From Magnetospirillum sp. ME-1 (GTDB lineage Bacteria > Pseudomonadota > Alphaproteobacteria > Rhodospirillales > Magnetospirillaceae), in the NCBI RefSeq assembly GCF_002105535.1, contig NZ_CP015848.1:3576926-3640925 (forward strand): a stretch of 64,000 nucleotides of DNA, in the 5' to 3' direction. Positions within the stretch are counted from its first letter, which is position 1. The number at the start of each line of letters is the position of its first letter. Under the pieces are notes generated by a model, which was not told where the DNA came from, searched no databases, and saw only the letters and a program-made list of their open reading frames with translations. Position numbers and translations under genes: made by a program. This document shows, one piece after another, positions 1-6,909 of this stretch.

Positions 1-131
1 ATACCCACACCCCCGACGATCTGGTGGCCATCGGCCGCGACATCGAGAACGTGGTGCTGGCCCGCGCGGTGCGCTGGCACACCGAGCACCGGGTGCTGCT
101 CAACGGCTCGAAGACGGTGGTGTTCCGGTAA
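1..131 (+). CDS. purU: Formyltetrahydrofolate deformylase PurU, C-terminal end (partial)
   Basis: The open frame enters from outside the window and stops with TAA at 129-131. The last 42 residues include [16 protein letters not shown] followed by [13 protein letters not shown], which I recognise as the conserved C-terminus of formyltetrahydrofolate deformylase. The enzyme hydrolyses 10-formyl-THF to formate and THF, feeding purine synthesis and one-carbon balance in the cytoplasm. Only the tail is visible, so the ACT domain and the catalytic residues cannot be checked. The gene converges on the FecR protein gene with only three bases between the stops. Confidence 0.75.
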   Translation, partial: THTPDDLVAIGRDIENVVLARAVRWHTEHRVLLNGSKTVVFR

Positions 132-134
132 GGC

Positions 135-761
135 TTAATTACCGAAGCTGACCGTGGCGAAGGCGCGGCTGATCCGGTCCTCGCCCCAGAAGGACGGCGG
201 GCGCGGCGCCTGGCCGGGGCCGCCCACCGAGGTGCCGGCGCCGGGTGTGTCCAGGTCCACGGTGCCGGCGGCGGAGCTGACCACCACGCGGCCTTCGAGC
301 AGCAGTACGCTGAGCGGCGCATCCAGCGGCCCGCCCCAGAATCGGGTGCCGCGCACCCCCACCGAGGCCAGGGGCGTCTTCACCGTCAGGGGATGGTCGG
401 GCAGCTTGCCCACCGCGCCGGTCGCGAGCAGAAACGAGCCCTCGGACAGGGCCAGTTCCGCCTTGCCCGCCTTGCGGTCCGGCGCCCAGTCATAGGCCGC
501 CAGGGTCATCTCGGCGCCGTCGCTCAAAGTCAGTTCCATGCCGTCGCTGAACTGGACCAGCAGGCGCGAGCCGGGGCCGGTGCGCAGGGTCTCGCCCGAC
601 CGCACCGGGTCGCCGACCGCCAGGGGGCGGCTGGCGGCGCCGTCGCGGGCCTGGGCGGCGCCCTGCAGGCGGATCACCTTGGCGGCATCCTCGGCGCGGC
701 CTTCACCGGCCAGCAGGCCCAGGCCCAGCAACAGGGCAAGCAGGATGCGCGGAACGGCCAT
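135..761 (-). CDS. Exported FecR-domain protein
   Basis: This 208-residue protein begins with a clear Sec signal peptide (hydrophobic residues about 5-18, cleavage near GRA-ED). The mature part holds a FecR domain: SGETLRTGPGSRLLVQFSDG at about residues 55-75, followed by the beta-rich TLASVGVRGTRF-like stretch at about 130-142. Classical FecR is a membrane anti-sigma factor for iron-citrate signalling, but this protein has no cytoplasmic N-terminal domain and no transmembrane segment besides the signal. It is therefore a periplasmic or surface FecR-domain protein of unknown partner. No sigma factor or TonB receptor gene is nearby. The start ATG is the only sensible one in front of the signal peptide. 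Confidence 0.8.
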   Translation of the reverse strand: MAVPRILLALLLGLGLLAGEGRAEDAAKVIRLQGAAQARDGAASRPLAVGDPVRSGETLRTGPGSRLLVQFSDGMELTLSDGAEMTLAAYDWAPDRKAGKAELALSEGSFLLATGAVGKLPDHPLTVKTPLASVGVRGTRFWGGPLDAPLSVLLLEGRVVVSSAAGTVDLDTPGAGTSVGGPGQAPRPPSFWGEDRISRAFATVSFGN

Positions 762-839
762 TCCAATATCCCCCCGTGGCGGTCAAACGTGGTTCTATAT
801 TTCGTGCGGCGGAGCGGACGGATCAAGGAGGCGAGACGC

Positions 840-1208
840 ATGCGTATCTGGTTGGTGCTGGCCGGGCTGAACGGAGCCATGGCCGTGGGGTTCGCGGCCT
901 GGGGCTCCCATGGGCTGGAGGGCGATTCCGCCCGCTGGGTGGGGCTGGCCAGCCAGTTCCAGCTACTGCACGCCGCCGCCCTGCTGGGGCTGGCGCGGTT
1001 CTGCGCCGAAGGGCGCCGCCTGTTCCGGCCCGCCGCTTTCCTGATGGTCGCCGGCATCGTCTTGTTCTCCGGCTCGCTCTATGCGAAGGCCCTGGGCGTG
1101 GCCTTGCCGGTGCCCATGCTTACACCCCTGGGAGGCATCACTTTCATCGTGTCGTGGCTGCTGCTGATCCCGGCGGGCTGGTTAGCCGGCGATCATGCTC
1201 GGGTTTGA
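840..1208 (+). CDS. DUF423 family inner-membrane protein
   Basis: The 122-residue product has four predicted membrane segments and the typical DUF423 opening, GLNGAMAVGFAAWGSHGL, in which a small membrane protein keeps an A-x-G-S/A-H-G motif near the end of helix 1. The function of the family (YgdD-like) is not established. The ATG at 840 is chosen because a strong Shine-Dalgarno sequence, AAGGAGG, lies about eight bases upstream; a longer in-frame extension runs back into the FecR gene on the other strand and is implausible. It is transcribed divergently from the FecR gene. Confidence 0.8.
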   Translation: MRIWLVLAGLNGAMAVGFAAWGSHGLEGDSARWVGLASQFQLLHAAALLGLARFCAEGRRLFRPAAFLMVAGIVLFSGSLYAKALGVALPVPMLTPLGGITFIVSWLLLIPAGWLAGDHARV

Positions 1209-1233
1209 CTTGGGCCCGGGAATTGCCCATGAT
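1205..1233 (+). promoter_or_regulatory. Candidate promoter for divK
   Basis: TTGACT at 1205-1210 and CATGAT at 1228-1233 are separated by 17 bases, a plausible sigma-70-type arrangement. It overlaps the last codons of the DUF423 gene and lies about 65 bases before the response-regulator start. Seen by eye only. Confidence 0.35.
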
Positions 1234-1296
1234 GCCAGGAAGCGGGCAGCCTGCGCCATCGGGGGCATATCGGGCTGAGTGGGAAACGGGTAGGTC

Positions 1297-1662
1297 ATGG
1301 CCAAGTCAGTGCTGATCGTCGAAGATAACGACTTGAATATGAAGTTGTTCAACGATTTGCTGCAGGCAAACGGCTACGAGACCATCCAGACCAAGGATGG
1401 CCGCGAGGCCATGGATATCGCCCGCAAGCATCATCCCGACCTGATCCTGATGGACATTCAGCTGCCCGAGATTTCCGGTCTGGAAATCACCAAGATGCTG
1501 AAGAACGACGCCGAGCTGAAGGCCATTCCGGTGATCGCCGTCACCGCCTTCGCCATGAAGGGCGACGAGGAAAAGATCCGCGAGGGCGGCTGCGAGGGCT
1601 ATATCGCCAAGCCCATCTCGGTGGCCAATTTCCTGCAGACCGTGGCGCGCTTCCTGGAATAG
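1297..1662 (+). CDS. divK: Single-domain response regulator DivK
   Basis: The 121-residue protein is a lone receiver domain. It shows [14 protein letters not shown] at the N-terminus, the acidic pair D9/D10 region, phospho-acceptor Asp53 in [13 protein letters not shown], the [17 protein letters not shown] stretch and the KPIS lysine near residue 107. The match to my memory of Caulobacter DivK is close along the whole length. DivK receives phosphate from the DivJ/PleC kinases and, through DivL and CckA, controls CtrA activity and the cell cycle. No kinase gene is adjacent, and in Caulobacter the downstream neighbour is pleD; here it is instead a repeat-rich gap and rpmG. Confidence 0.9.
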   Translation: MAKSVLIVEDNDLNMKLFNDLLQANGYETIQTKDGREAMDIARKHHPDLILMDIQLPEISGLEITKMLKNDAELKAIPVIAVTAFAMKGDEEKIREGGCEGYIAKPISVANFLQTVARFLE

Positions 1663-1693
1663 GGCGCGTCTATTTTCGGAACACGGCAGAACC

Positions 1694-1800
1694 TGTCATC
1701 CCGACGACCACCGGGAGGAGGGATCTCGTCCTGGCGCGATGTTGCCGGTTCGGCTCCGCCATGCCAGGAGGGGATCCCTCGCATACGCTCGGGATGACAT
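1694..1800. repeat. Dispersed palindromic repeat, family A copy 1
   Basis: The element starts TGTCATCCCGA and ends TCGGGATGACA, and inner parts GGAGGAGGGATCTCGTCCTGG and GGGATCCCTCG also pair imperfectly. Near-identical ends and interior occur at 14353-14459 and, inverted, at 33658-33765. It has no open frame and lies after divK. Confidence 0.75.
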
Positions 1801-1910
1801 ATTCCTTAGAGCATCGAGCCTCAAATATGAGGCGCGGTGCTCCTGCGCCCATTGAGGGCGCGGCCAAGCGCGTGGAGGCGCGCGCTAAGGCAGAGGGTCA
1901 ACGAATAAAC
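1801..1910. repeat. Dispersed repeat, family C copy 1
   Basis: ATTCCTTAGAGCATCGAGCC is followed by the hairpin GCCTCA-AATA-TGAGGC (1819-1834 region) and by GGTGCTCCTGCGCCCATTG with a GC-rich tail. The same left part recurs inverted at 42880-42932, and the GC-rich tail recurs at about 6320-6382. Shorter copies of the left edge sit at 6428-6437 (inverted) and 7693-7712. Confidence 0.65.
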
Positions 1911-1914
1911 TGAG

Positions 1915-1947
1915 AGAGCGTGATGCACATTTTGGGCATCACGCTCT
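1915..1947. terminator. Perfect 12-bp stem-loop, terminator-like
   Basis: AGAGCGTGATGC and GCATCACGCTCT pair perfectly around a nine-base loop. There is no clear T run on either side, so it may be a factor-dependent or processing signal, or the tip of the family C repeat, rather than a classical terminator. Confidence 0.45.
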
Positions 1948-1958
1948 GGCGGACAAAC

Positions 1959-1989
1959 GAAAAGGGCGCCCCCTTGGGACGCCCTTTGA
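1959..1989 (-). terminator. Rho-independent terminator of rpmG
   Basis: On the minus strand AAAGGGCG pairs with CGCCCTTT around a short loop and is followed by TTCGTTTG. It starts about 40 bases after the rpmG stop, the expected place. With the elements above it fills the gap 1663-2028. Confidence 0.7.
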
Positions 1990-2028
1990 TCCTTGCTGTC
2001 GCATCCGGCCGGGTCGGCCGGCGCTCCA

Positions 2029-2196
2029 CTACTTGATCTTGGCTTCCTTGAACTGGACGTGCTTGCGCACGACCGGATCGTACTTGCGGAATTCAAGCTT
2101 CTCGGTGGTCTTGCGGGGGTTCTTCTTGGCCACGTAGAAGAAGCCCGTCCCAGCGGTGCTCAGCAGCTTGATGAGAATGGTGGCAGGCTTAGCCAT
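2029..2196 (-). CDS. rpmG: 50S ribosomal protein L33
   Basis: The 55-residue frame reads [20 protein letters not shown], then [20 protein letters not shown] and a basic tail ending EAKIK. This is the full length and the expected signature of bacterial L33 (K-L-x-S-x-A-x-T-G-x-x-Y). It is an integral protein of the large ribosomal subunit. This copy has no zinc-binding CxxC pairs, so it is the Cys-minus type. It is a short gene with its own candidate promoter and terminator, downstream of the diguanylate cyclase gene on the same strand. Confidence 0.95.
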   Translation of the reverse strand: MAKPATILIKLLSTAGTGFFYVAKKNPRKTTEKLEFRKYDPVVRKHVQFKEAKIK

Positions 2197-2241
2197 GGCG
2201 AAAATCCCGAACAGCGTTGGTGATGAAAACTTGAGGCGCGC

Positions 2242-2269
2242 ACCATACTGATACCGGCGGCAGAGTCAA
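2242..2269 (-). promoter_or_regulatory. Candidate promoter for rpmG
   Basis: On the minus strand TTGACT (2269-2264) and TATGGT (2247-2242) are 16 bases apart. It sits just after the diguanylate cyclase stop codon and leaves a leader of about 40 bases before rpmG. Confidence 0.5.
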
Positions 2270-2270
2270 G

Positions 2271-3299
2271 TCAGAATAGCTTGGCCTTGGCCAGAGAGGG
2301 GGAATCGAACGGTAATTCCCCCTGGGTGACCAGGTGTTCGAACGAGCGGACCTGATTGCGGCCGTGGCCCTTGGCGTAATACAGGGCGCGGTCGGCGTTG
2401 CCGATGACCACGGAGGGCTTGTCGTCGCAATCGATGCGGACGAAGCCGACGCTGACGGTGATGCGCCCCACGTCGGGGAAGGCGAAGGCCTCCACCGTGG
2501 CGCGGAAGCGTTCGAAAACCGCCTTGGCGGCCTCGAAGGTGGCGGGTGCCAGCAAGACGACGAACTCCTCGCCGCCGAAGCGGAACAGCCGGTCCTCGGC
2601 TCGGAAGGCCTTGCGCATCAGGGCCGACAGCAGCAGCAGCACCTCGTCGCCGAAGATGTGGCTGTAGGTGTCGTTGATCCGCTTGAAATGGTCGATGTCG
2701 ATGATGCCCAGCCAGTGGTGCTGGCCGTCCAGATGGGCTTCGCGCCGGTTACCGTTGAACGACACGTCGATGTGCCGGCTTTCGGCGACGATGGTGCTGA
2801 AATTCTCGTCGAAGGTCTTGCGGTTCTTCAGCCCCGTCAGGGTGTCGCGCGCCGCGTCCCACAGAATGGTGAGGTAATTGCGGTAGATGGCGATGAAGCC
2901 CTTGATCAGGGCGGCGGGCTCGTCCTGGCCGGGATTGGTGCGGGTGACCAGGAAGGCGCAGACCTTGCCGCGGTCGTCGATCACCGGATGGGCGCGGCGG
3001 ATGCCGCCGCCGGCCAGCGCCTCGCTGCGCTCGCAGCCCAGCGCCATGCAATCCAGCAGCAGGGGGTCGCTGCCGATCTCCTGCAATTCCTCCGGTGGGC
3101 CGGCGCCGTCATGGCTGCGGATGGCGGCCCAGTCGATGAAGATGCCGTTGGCGGTGGGCAGGGGCGCGCAGATGCCGCAGAACGGCAGGTTGGCCAGGTC
3201 GGCCAGCGTGGCGGTCAGGCAGTCTTCCAGGTGCTTCTGGCTTCGCTGCTCGGTCAGCAGCACAATCGATGATAGAACCGATTCCGGAGTGATTGCCAC
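2271..3299 (-). CDS. Diguanylate cyclase with N-terminal GAF-like domain
   Basis: This 342-residue protein makes c-di-GMP from two GTP. The C-terminal half is a GGDEF domain with DTLTGLKNRKTFDE, the GTP-binding DHFKRINDTYSH and the active-site loop GGEEF. An intact inhibitory site, RAED, lies five residues before GGEEF, so product inhibition is expected. Residues about 30-150 resemble a GAF-like sensor and contain several cysteines (FCGIC, LDCMALGCERS), which may bind a ligand or metal. No membrane segment is seen. The frame begins with GTG at 3297-3299 behind an AGAGGAAG ribosome site. The sensed signal is unknown. Confidence 0.88.
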   Translation of the reverse strand: MAITPESVLSSIVLLTEQRSQKHLEDCLTATLADLANLPFCGICAPLPTANGIFIDWAAIRSHDGAGPPEELQEIGSDPLLLDCMALGCERSEALAGGGIRRAHPVIDDRGKVCAFLVTRTNPGQDEPAALIKGFIAIYRNYLTILWDAARDTLTGLKNRKTFDENFSTIVAESRHIDVSFNGNRREAHLDGQHHWLGIIDIDHFKRINDTYSHIFGDEVLLLLSALMRKAFRAEDRLFRFGGEEFVVLLAPATFEAAKAVFERFRATVEAFAFPDVGRITVSVGFVRIDCDDKPSVVIGNADRALYYAKGHGRNQVRSFEHLVTQGELPFDSPSLAKAKLF

Positions 3300-3504
3300 G
3301 CGATGGCTTCCTCTAAAGTATCTAATCCTAGCTTATTCCTAAGGAGGAGCCAGGAGTCAATCCGTGTCGGGCGAAGGTGGCGGGACATAGCTTTTGGTTG
3401 GGGTGCTGGAGGATGGGCAAAACAACCTAGGAAAAATGTATTTTCAGAATCAATAACACATGATAGACGTTGTTTAACCCGAGGATGACCGAACGGAGTT
3501 TCCC

Positions 3505-4506
3505 ATGGCTTTTCGCTTTTCAACCCTGGCCGCCCTGGCGGCTCTGGTTCTGGCTCCGGCCGGCGCCCAGGCCCAGGACAAGGCGCCGGGCGAACTGCTC
3601 AACGTGTCCTACGACATCGCCCGCGAGCTGTTCCAGCAGATCAACCCCGCCTTCCAGGCCACCCCCGCCGGCAAGGGGCTCGAGATCAAGCAGAGCCACG
3701 CCGGCTCGTCCAAGCAGGCCCGCGCCATCCTCGAAGGCCTGCAGGCCGACGTGGTGACCTTCAACCAGGTGACCGACGTTCAGGTCCTGGCCGATCGGGG
3801 CTTCGTGCGCAAGGACTGGCAGACCGCCTTCCCCAATGGCGCCTCGCCCTATTATTCCCTGCCGGCTTTCGTGGTCAGGAAGGGCAACCCCAAGAACATC
3901 AGGAACTGGGACGATCTGGTCCGTCCCGACGTCAAGGTGGTGTTCCCCAATCCCAAGACCTCGGGCAACGGCCGCTACACCCATCTGGCCGCCTACGCCT
4001 TCGCGCTGGAGACCTACAAGGGCGATCAGGCCCAGGCCAAGGAGTTCATCCGCAAGCTGGTGGCCAACGTGCCGGTGTTCGACACCGGCGGGCGCGGCGC
4101 CACCACCACCTTCGTCGAGCGGGCCACCGGCGACGTGCTGGTCACCTTCGAGGCCGAGGTGGGCGGCGTGATCAAGGAATTCGGCGCCGACAAGGTCCAG
4201 GCGGTGATCCCCCCGGTCAGCATCCTGGCGGAATTCCCGGTGGCGGTGGTGGACAAGGTGGCGGCCAAGAAGGGCTCGGCCAAGACCGCCAAGGCCTATC
4301 TCGACTACCTCTATTCCGAAGAGGCGCAGGAGATCCTGGCCAGGAACTTCTACCGCGTGCGCTCGGACAAGGTGGCGGCCAAGCACGCCGCGGCCTTCCC
4401 CCAGGTGCGTCTGTACACCACCGAACTGTTCGGCGGCTGGGACAACATCCAGAAGATCCACTTCGCCGAAGGCGGCATCTTCGATCAGGTTTTCGGCAAG
4501 AAGTGA
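3505..4506 (+). CDS. Sulfate/thiosulfate ABC transporter, periplasmic binding protein
   Basis: The 333-residue product has a Sec signal peptide (residues 1-23, cleavage AQA-QD) and the sulfate-binding-protein family signature: LLNVSYDIARELFQQIN near the mature start, HAGSSKQARAILEGLQADVV, FPNPKTSGNGRYTHLAAYA and TTTFVERATGDVLVTFEAE. It captures sulfate or thiosulfate in the periplasm and passes it to the CysTW channel encoded next. It could be called Sbp or CysP; the sequence alone does not tell which. A conserved hairpin separates it from cysT, which may set binding-protein excess over permease. Confidence 0.92.
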   Translation: MAFRFSTLAALAALVLAPAGAQAQDKAPGELLNVSYDIARELFQQINPAFQATPAGKGLEIKQSHAGSSKQARAILEGLQADVVTFNQVTDVQVLADRGFVRKDWQTAFPNGASPYYSLPAFVVRKGNPKNIRNWDDLVRPDVKVVFPNPKTSGNGRYTHLAAYAFALETYKGDQAQAKEFIRKLVANVPVFDTGGRGATTTFVERATGDVLVTFEAEVGGVIKEFGADKVQAVIPPVSILAEFPVAVVDKVAAKKGSAKTAKAYLDYLYSEEAQEILARNFYRVRSDKVAAKHAAAFPQVRLYTTELFGGWDNIQKIHFAEGGIFDQVFGKK

Positions 4507-4537
4507 TGCGCGAACGGCTTTAGCCGGTTAAAAAGGC

Positions 4538-4567
4538 CGTCATCCCGCGCCCGCGCGCGGGATGACG
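4538..4567. repeat. Perfect 13-bp stem-loop between binding protein and cysT
   Basis: CGTCATCCCGCGC and GCGCGGGATGACG pair perfectly around the loop CCGC. The outer bases GTCATCCCG/CGGGATGAC are the same as the ends of family A repeats, so it looks like a minimal form of that element. In position it could work as an intercistronic mRNA-stabilising or attenuating hairpin. Confidence 0.6.
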
Positions 4568-4596
4568 TGCCGTTTGGTTTCCCCGGAGTTGGTGTG

Positions 4597-5421
4597 ATGC
4601 GCGCCCGCAGGCTGTTGCCCGGCTTTTCCCTGACCATGGGAATGACGCTGGCCTATCTCGGACTGATCGTCCTGCTGCCGCTGGGCGCCATGCTGGTCAA
4701 GGCGGCGGGCATGAGCCTGGACGGCTTCATCGCCGCCACCACCGGCCCGCGCGCCCTGGCCGCCTATTCTGTCACCCTGCTGTCGGCGGCCGAGGCGGTG
4801 CTGTTCAACGGCCTTGCCGGGCTGCTGTTCGCCTGGGTGCTGGCCCGCTACCAGTTTCCCGGCCGTAATCTGCTGGATGCCCTGATCGACCTGCCCTTCG
4901 CCATGCCCACCGCCGTGGCCGGCCTGGCGCTGGCCGCCGCCTTCGCGCCCAACGGCTGGGTGGGGCAGTATCTCGAGCCCTTGGGGCTGAAGGTGGTCCA
5001 CGCCCAGCCGGGCATCGCCATCGCCATGGCCTTCACCAGCCTGCCCTTCGTGGTCCGCAGCGTGCAGCCGGTGATCGAGGAGCTGGAGACCGAGACCGAG
5101 GAGGCGGCCCGCACCCTGGGGGCGTCCGAGACGCAGATCTTCCTCAAGGTGATCATGCCGACCCTGGCTCCGGCGCTGCTGGCCGGCATGTCGCTGGCCT
5201 TCGCCCGCTGCCTGGGCGAGTTCGGCGCCATCATCTTCATCGCCGGCAACCGCCCGTTCGAGACCGAGATCGCCGCCCTGCTGATCTTCATCAAGCTGGA
5301 GGAATACGAGTTCGGCTCGGCCACGGCGGTCGCCACCGTGGTGCTGGCCTTCGCCTTCATCACCATGCTGCTCACCAACGGCATCCAGGCCTGGCAGCAG
5401 CGCTATCTGGCAAAGGGGTAA
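4597..5421 (+). CDS. cysT: Sulfate ABC transporter permease CysT (CysU)
   Basis: This integral membrane permease (274 residues from the ATG at 4597) has about six membrane helices and the cytoplasmic EAA loop EEAARTLGASETQIFLKVIM near residue 170, which contacts the ATPase. Neighbouring phrases PFAMPTAVAGLAL and ARCLGEFGAIIFIAGN are typical of CysT. I chose ATG 4597 because GGAG lies just upstream and the protein then begins MRARRLLPGF with a basic N-terminus; an in-frame start at 4567 would lie inside the hairpin. It forms the channel with CysW, whose gene starts four bases after this stop. Confidence 0.92.
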   Translation: MRARRLLPGFSLTMGMTLAYLGLIVLLPLGAMLVKAAGMSLDGFIAATTGPRALAAYSVTLLSAAEAVLFNGLAGLLFAWVLARYQFPGRNLLDALIDLPFAMPTAVAGLALAAAFAPNGWVGQYLEPLGLKVVHAQPGIAIAMAFTSLPFVVRSVQPVIEELETETEEAARTLGASETQIFLKVIMPTLAPALLAGMSLAFARCLGEFGAIIFIAGNRPFETEIAALLIFIKLEEYEFGSATAVATVVLAFAFITMLLTNGIQAWQQRYLAKG

Positions 5422-5425
5422 GCCC

Positions 5426-6298
5426 ATGATACCCGCCATGGCCGTCCACCACGTGCCCCACCGCCAGCCGGGCGGCAAGCGTCGCCGCATCCTGATCGGT
5501 CTGGCCGGATTGCTGGCGCTGGGCTTCCTGATGGTGCCCATGGCGGTGATCTTCGCCCAGGCGTTCTCGAAAGGCTGGGCGTCATGGTGGGCGGCGGTCA
5601 GCCATCCCGAGACCCTGCACGCCATCGGCCTGTCCCTGCTGGTCCTGGCCGTCGTGGTGCCCATCAACGCCGTCTACGGCCTGGCGGTGGCCTGGACGGT
5701 GACCAAGTTCCGCTTTCGGGGAAAGAAGTGGCTGGTGGCCCTGGTCGAGGCGCCGTTCTCGGTGTCGCCCATCGTCGCCGGCGTTGCCGCCCTGATGGTC
5801 TATGGCGGCTCGGGCCTGCTGGGGCCCTGGCTGGAGGAGCACGACCTCAAGGTGATGTTCGCCCTGCCGGGCATCGTCATCGCCACCCTGTTCGTCACCA
5901 GCCCGTTCATCGCCCGCGAATTGCTGCCCCTGATGCAGTTGCAGGGCACCGACGACGAGGAGGCGGCCCTGACCCTGGGGGCGGGGGGGCTGGCCATCTT
6001 CCTGCGCGTCACCCTGCCCAACGTCAAATGGGCGCTGTATTACGGCATCATCCTGTGCGCGGCGCGCTCGCTGGGCGAGTTCGGCGCCGTCTCGGTGGTG
6101 TCGGGGCAGGTGAGGGGCGAGACCATGACGCTGCCCCTGCAGATCGACCTGCTCTATCACGATTACGAGACGTCGGGCGCCTTCGCCGCCGCCTCGGTGC
6201 TGACCCTGCTGGCCCTGGTCACCCTGGTGCTGAAGCTGCTGGTCGAGCGCTTCTATGACCGCCAGATCGAGGAAACCCTGGCCGAGCGCCAGGGCTGA
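5426..6298 (+). CDS. cysW: Sulfate ABC transporter permease CysW
   Basis: The 290-residue protein is the second channel subunit, with about six helices, the EAA loop EEAALTLGAGGLAIFLRVTL and the CysW-type phrases EAPFSVSPIVAGV and ARSLGEFGAVSVVSG. It follows cysT directly and should be co-translated. A strong stem-loop and a reversed gene follow, so the ATPase gene cysA that normally completes this operon is absent here and must be supplied from elsewhere if the system works. Confidence 0.93.
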   Translation: MIPAMAVHHVPHRQPGGKRRRILIGLAGLLALGFLMVPMAVIFAQAFSKGWASWWAAVSHPETLHAIGLSLLVLAVVVPINAVYGLAVAWTVTKFRFRGKKWLVALVEAPFSVSPIVAGVAALMVYGGSGLLGPWLEEHDLKVMFALPGIVIATLFVTSPFIARELLPLMQLQGTDDEEAALTLGAGGLAIFLRVTLPNVKWALYYGIILCAARSLGEFGAVSVVSGQVRGETMTLPLQIDLLYHDYETSGAFAAASVLTLLALVTLVLKLLVERFYDRQIEETLAERQG

Positions 6299-6299
6299 A

Positions 6300-6437
6300 C
6301 GCTCGGATGCAGGGAGAGGTTGCTCCAGCGGCCATTGAGGCCGCGGCCAAGCTCGCGGAGGCGAGCGCCCGGCGAGGGGCAAATATGAATCCTTAGACCA
6401 TTGAGCGTCGCGTTTGACGCTCAATGGTCTAAGGAAT
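6300..6437. repeat. Family C repeat copy with a 19-bp perfect hairpin
   Basis: Bases 6320-6382 (GTTGCTCCAGCGGCCATTGA and the GC-rich tail) match the tail of the element at 1838-1897. Bases 6391-6409 and 6416-6434 form a perfect 19-bp stem around a six-base loop. The right arm contains the TAG stop codon of the thioesterase gene on the minus strand, and the minus-strand string ATTCCTTAGA is shared with 1801-1810. It lies between convergent genes and could stop transcription from both sides. Confidence 0.65.
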
Positions 6438-6839
6438 GGCGTAGGTGGCCGTCACGTGGGCGACCAGCTCGTCGCTGCCCGCCGCGATCAGCTCGACCGC
6501 GCCCATGGCCAGGCGGCGGCCCTGCTTCAGCAAGGTGGCCTCGGCGATGATGTCGCAGCGCTCGGCCTTGCGCAGGAAGCTGATGTTGAGATTGCTGGTC
6601 ACCGCCATTTCCTGCTGGCCGATGGCCGACAGCACGGCGGCGTACAGCCCCACGTCGGCCAGCGTCATCAGCGCCGGGCCGCACACCACGTCCACGGGAC
6701 GGGTGAGATGGGGGCCGAAGGGCATGATCAGCCGGGCGCTGCCCTTGCCGATGCTTTCGGCCCGGATGGCCAGGTCGCGGGCCATGGGCAGCTTTTCCAT
6801 CAGCAGGGCGTTGAACTGTTCGGCAGAGATGGCGGACAT
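6429..6839 (-). CDS. PaaI-type hotdog thioesterase
   Basis: The 136-residue product is a single hotdog domain. The phrase GPALMTLADVGLYAAVLSAIG corresponds to the active-site helix of PaaI/YbgC-like acyl-CoA thioesterases (the acidic residue of LAD acts on the thioester), and VTSNLNISFLRKA plus GRRLAMGAVEL are the usual beta strands. It most likely hydrolyses an acyl- or aryl-CoA. The ATG at 6839 follows a strong GGGAGG site. It is divergent from an enoyl-CoA hydratase-like gene with a palindromic operator between them. Its last two codons and stop lie within a dispersed repeat. Confidence 0.8.
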   Translation of the reverse strand: MSAISAEQFNALLMEKLPMARDLAIRAESIGKGSARLIMPFGPHLTRPVDVVCGPALMTLADVGLYAAVLSAIGQQEMAVTSNLNISFLRKAERCDIIAEATLLKQGRRLAMGAVELIAAGSDELVAHVTATYAIP

Positions 6840-6853
6840 CGGACCTCCCGGGT

Positions 6854-6872
6854 AAACTGGTCCGACCAGTTT
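6854..6872. promoter_or_regulatory. Perfect palindromic operator, FadR/GntR type
   Basis: AAACTGGTC-C-GACCAGTTT is a perfect 9-bp inverted repeat with one central base. It fits the GntR/FadR-subfamily half-site pattern TGGTC...GACCA and is very close to the E. coli FadR consensus. It sits in the 70-bp gap between two divergent acyl-CoA genes, so a fatty-acid or acyl-CoA responsive repressor is the likely ligand. Confidence 0.65.
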
Positions 6873-6909
6873 CAGGGATTCCCGGCGAAGATGGCAAGGG
6901 AGGTTTGGT

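Noticed and set aside
3254-3523. An 89-codon minus-strand frame before the diguanylate cyclase
   Set aside because: No ribosome site, overlaps the binding protein start, and no recognisable sequence. I read 3300-3504 as an ordinary promoter region.
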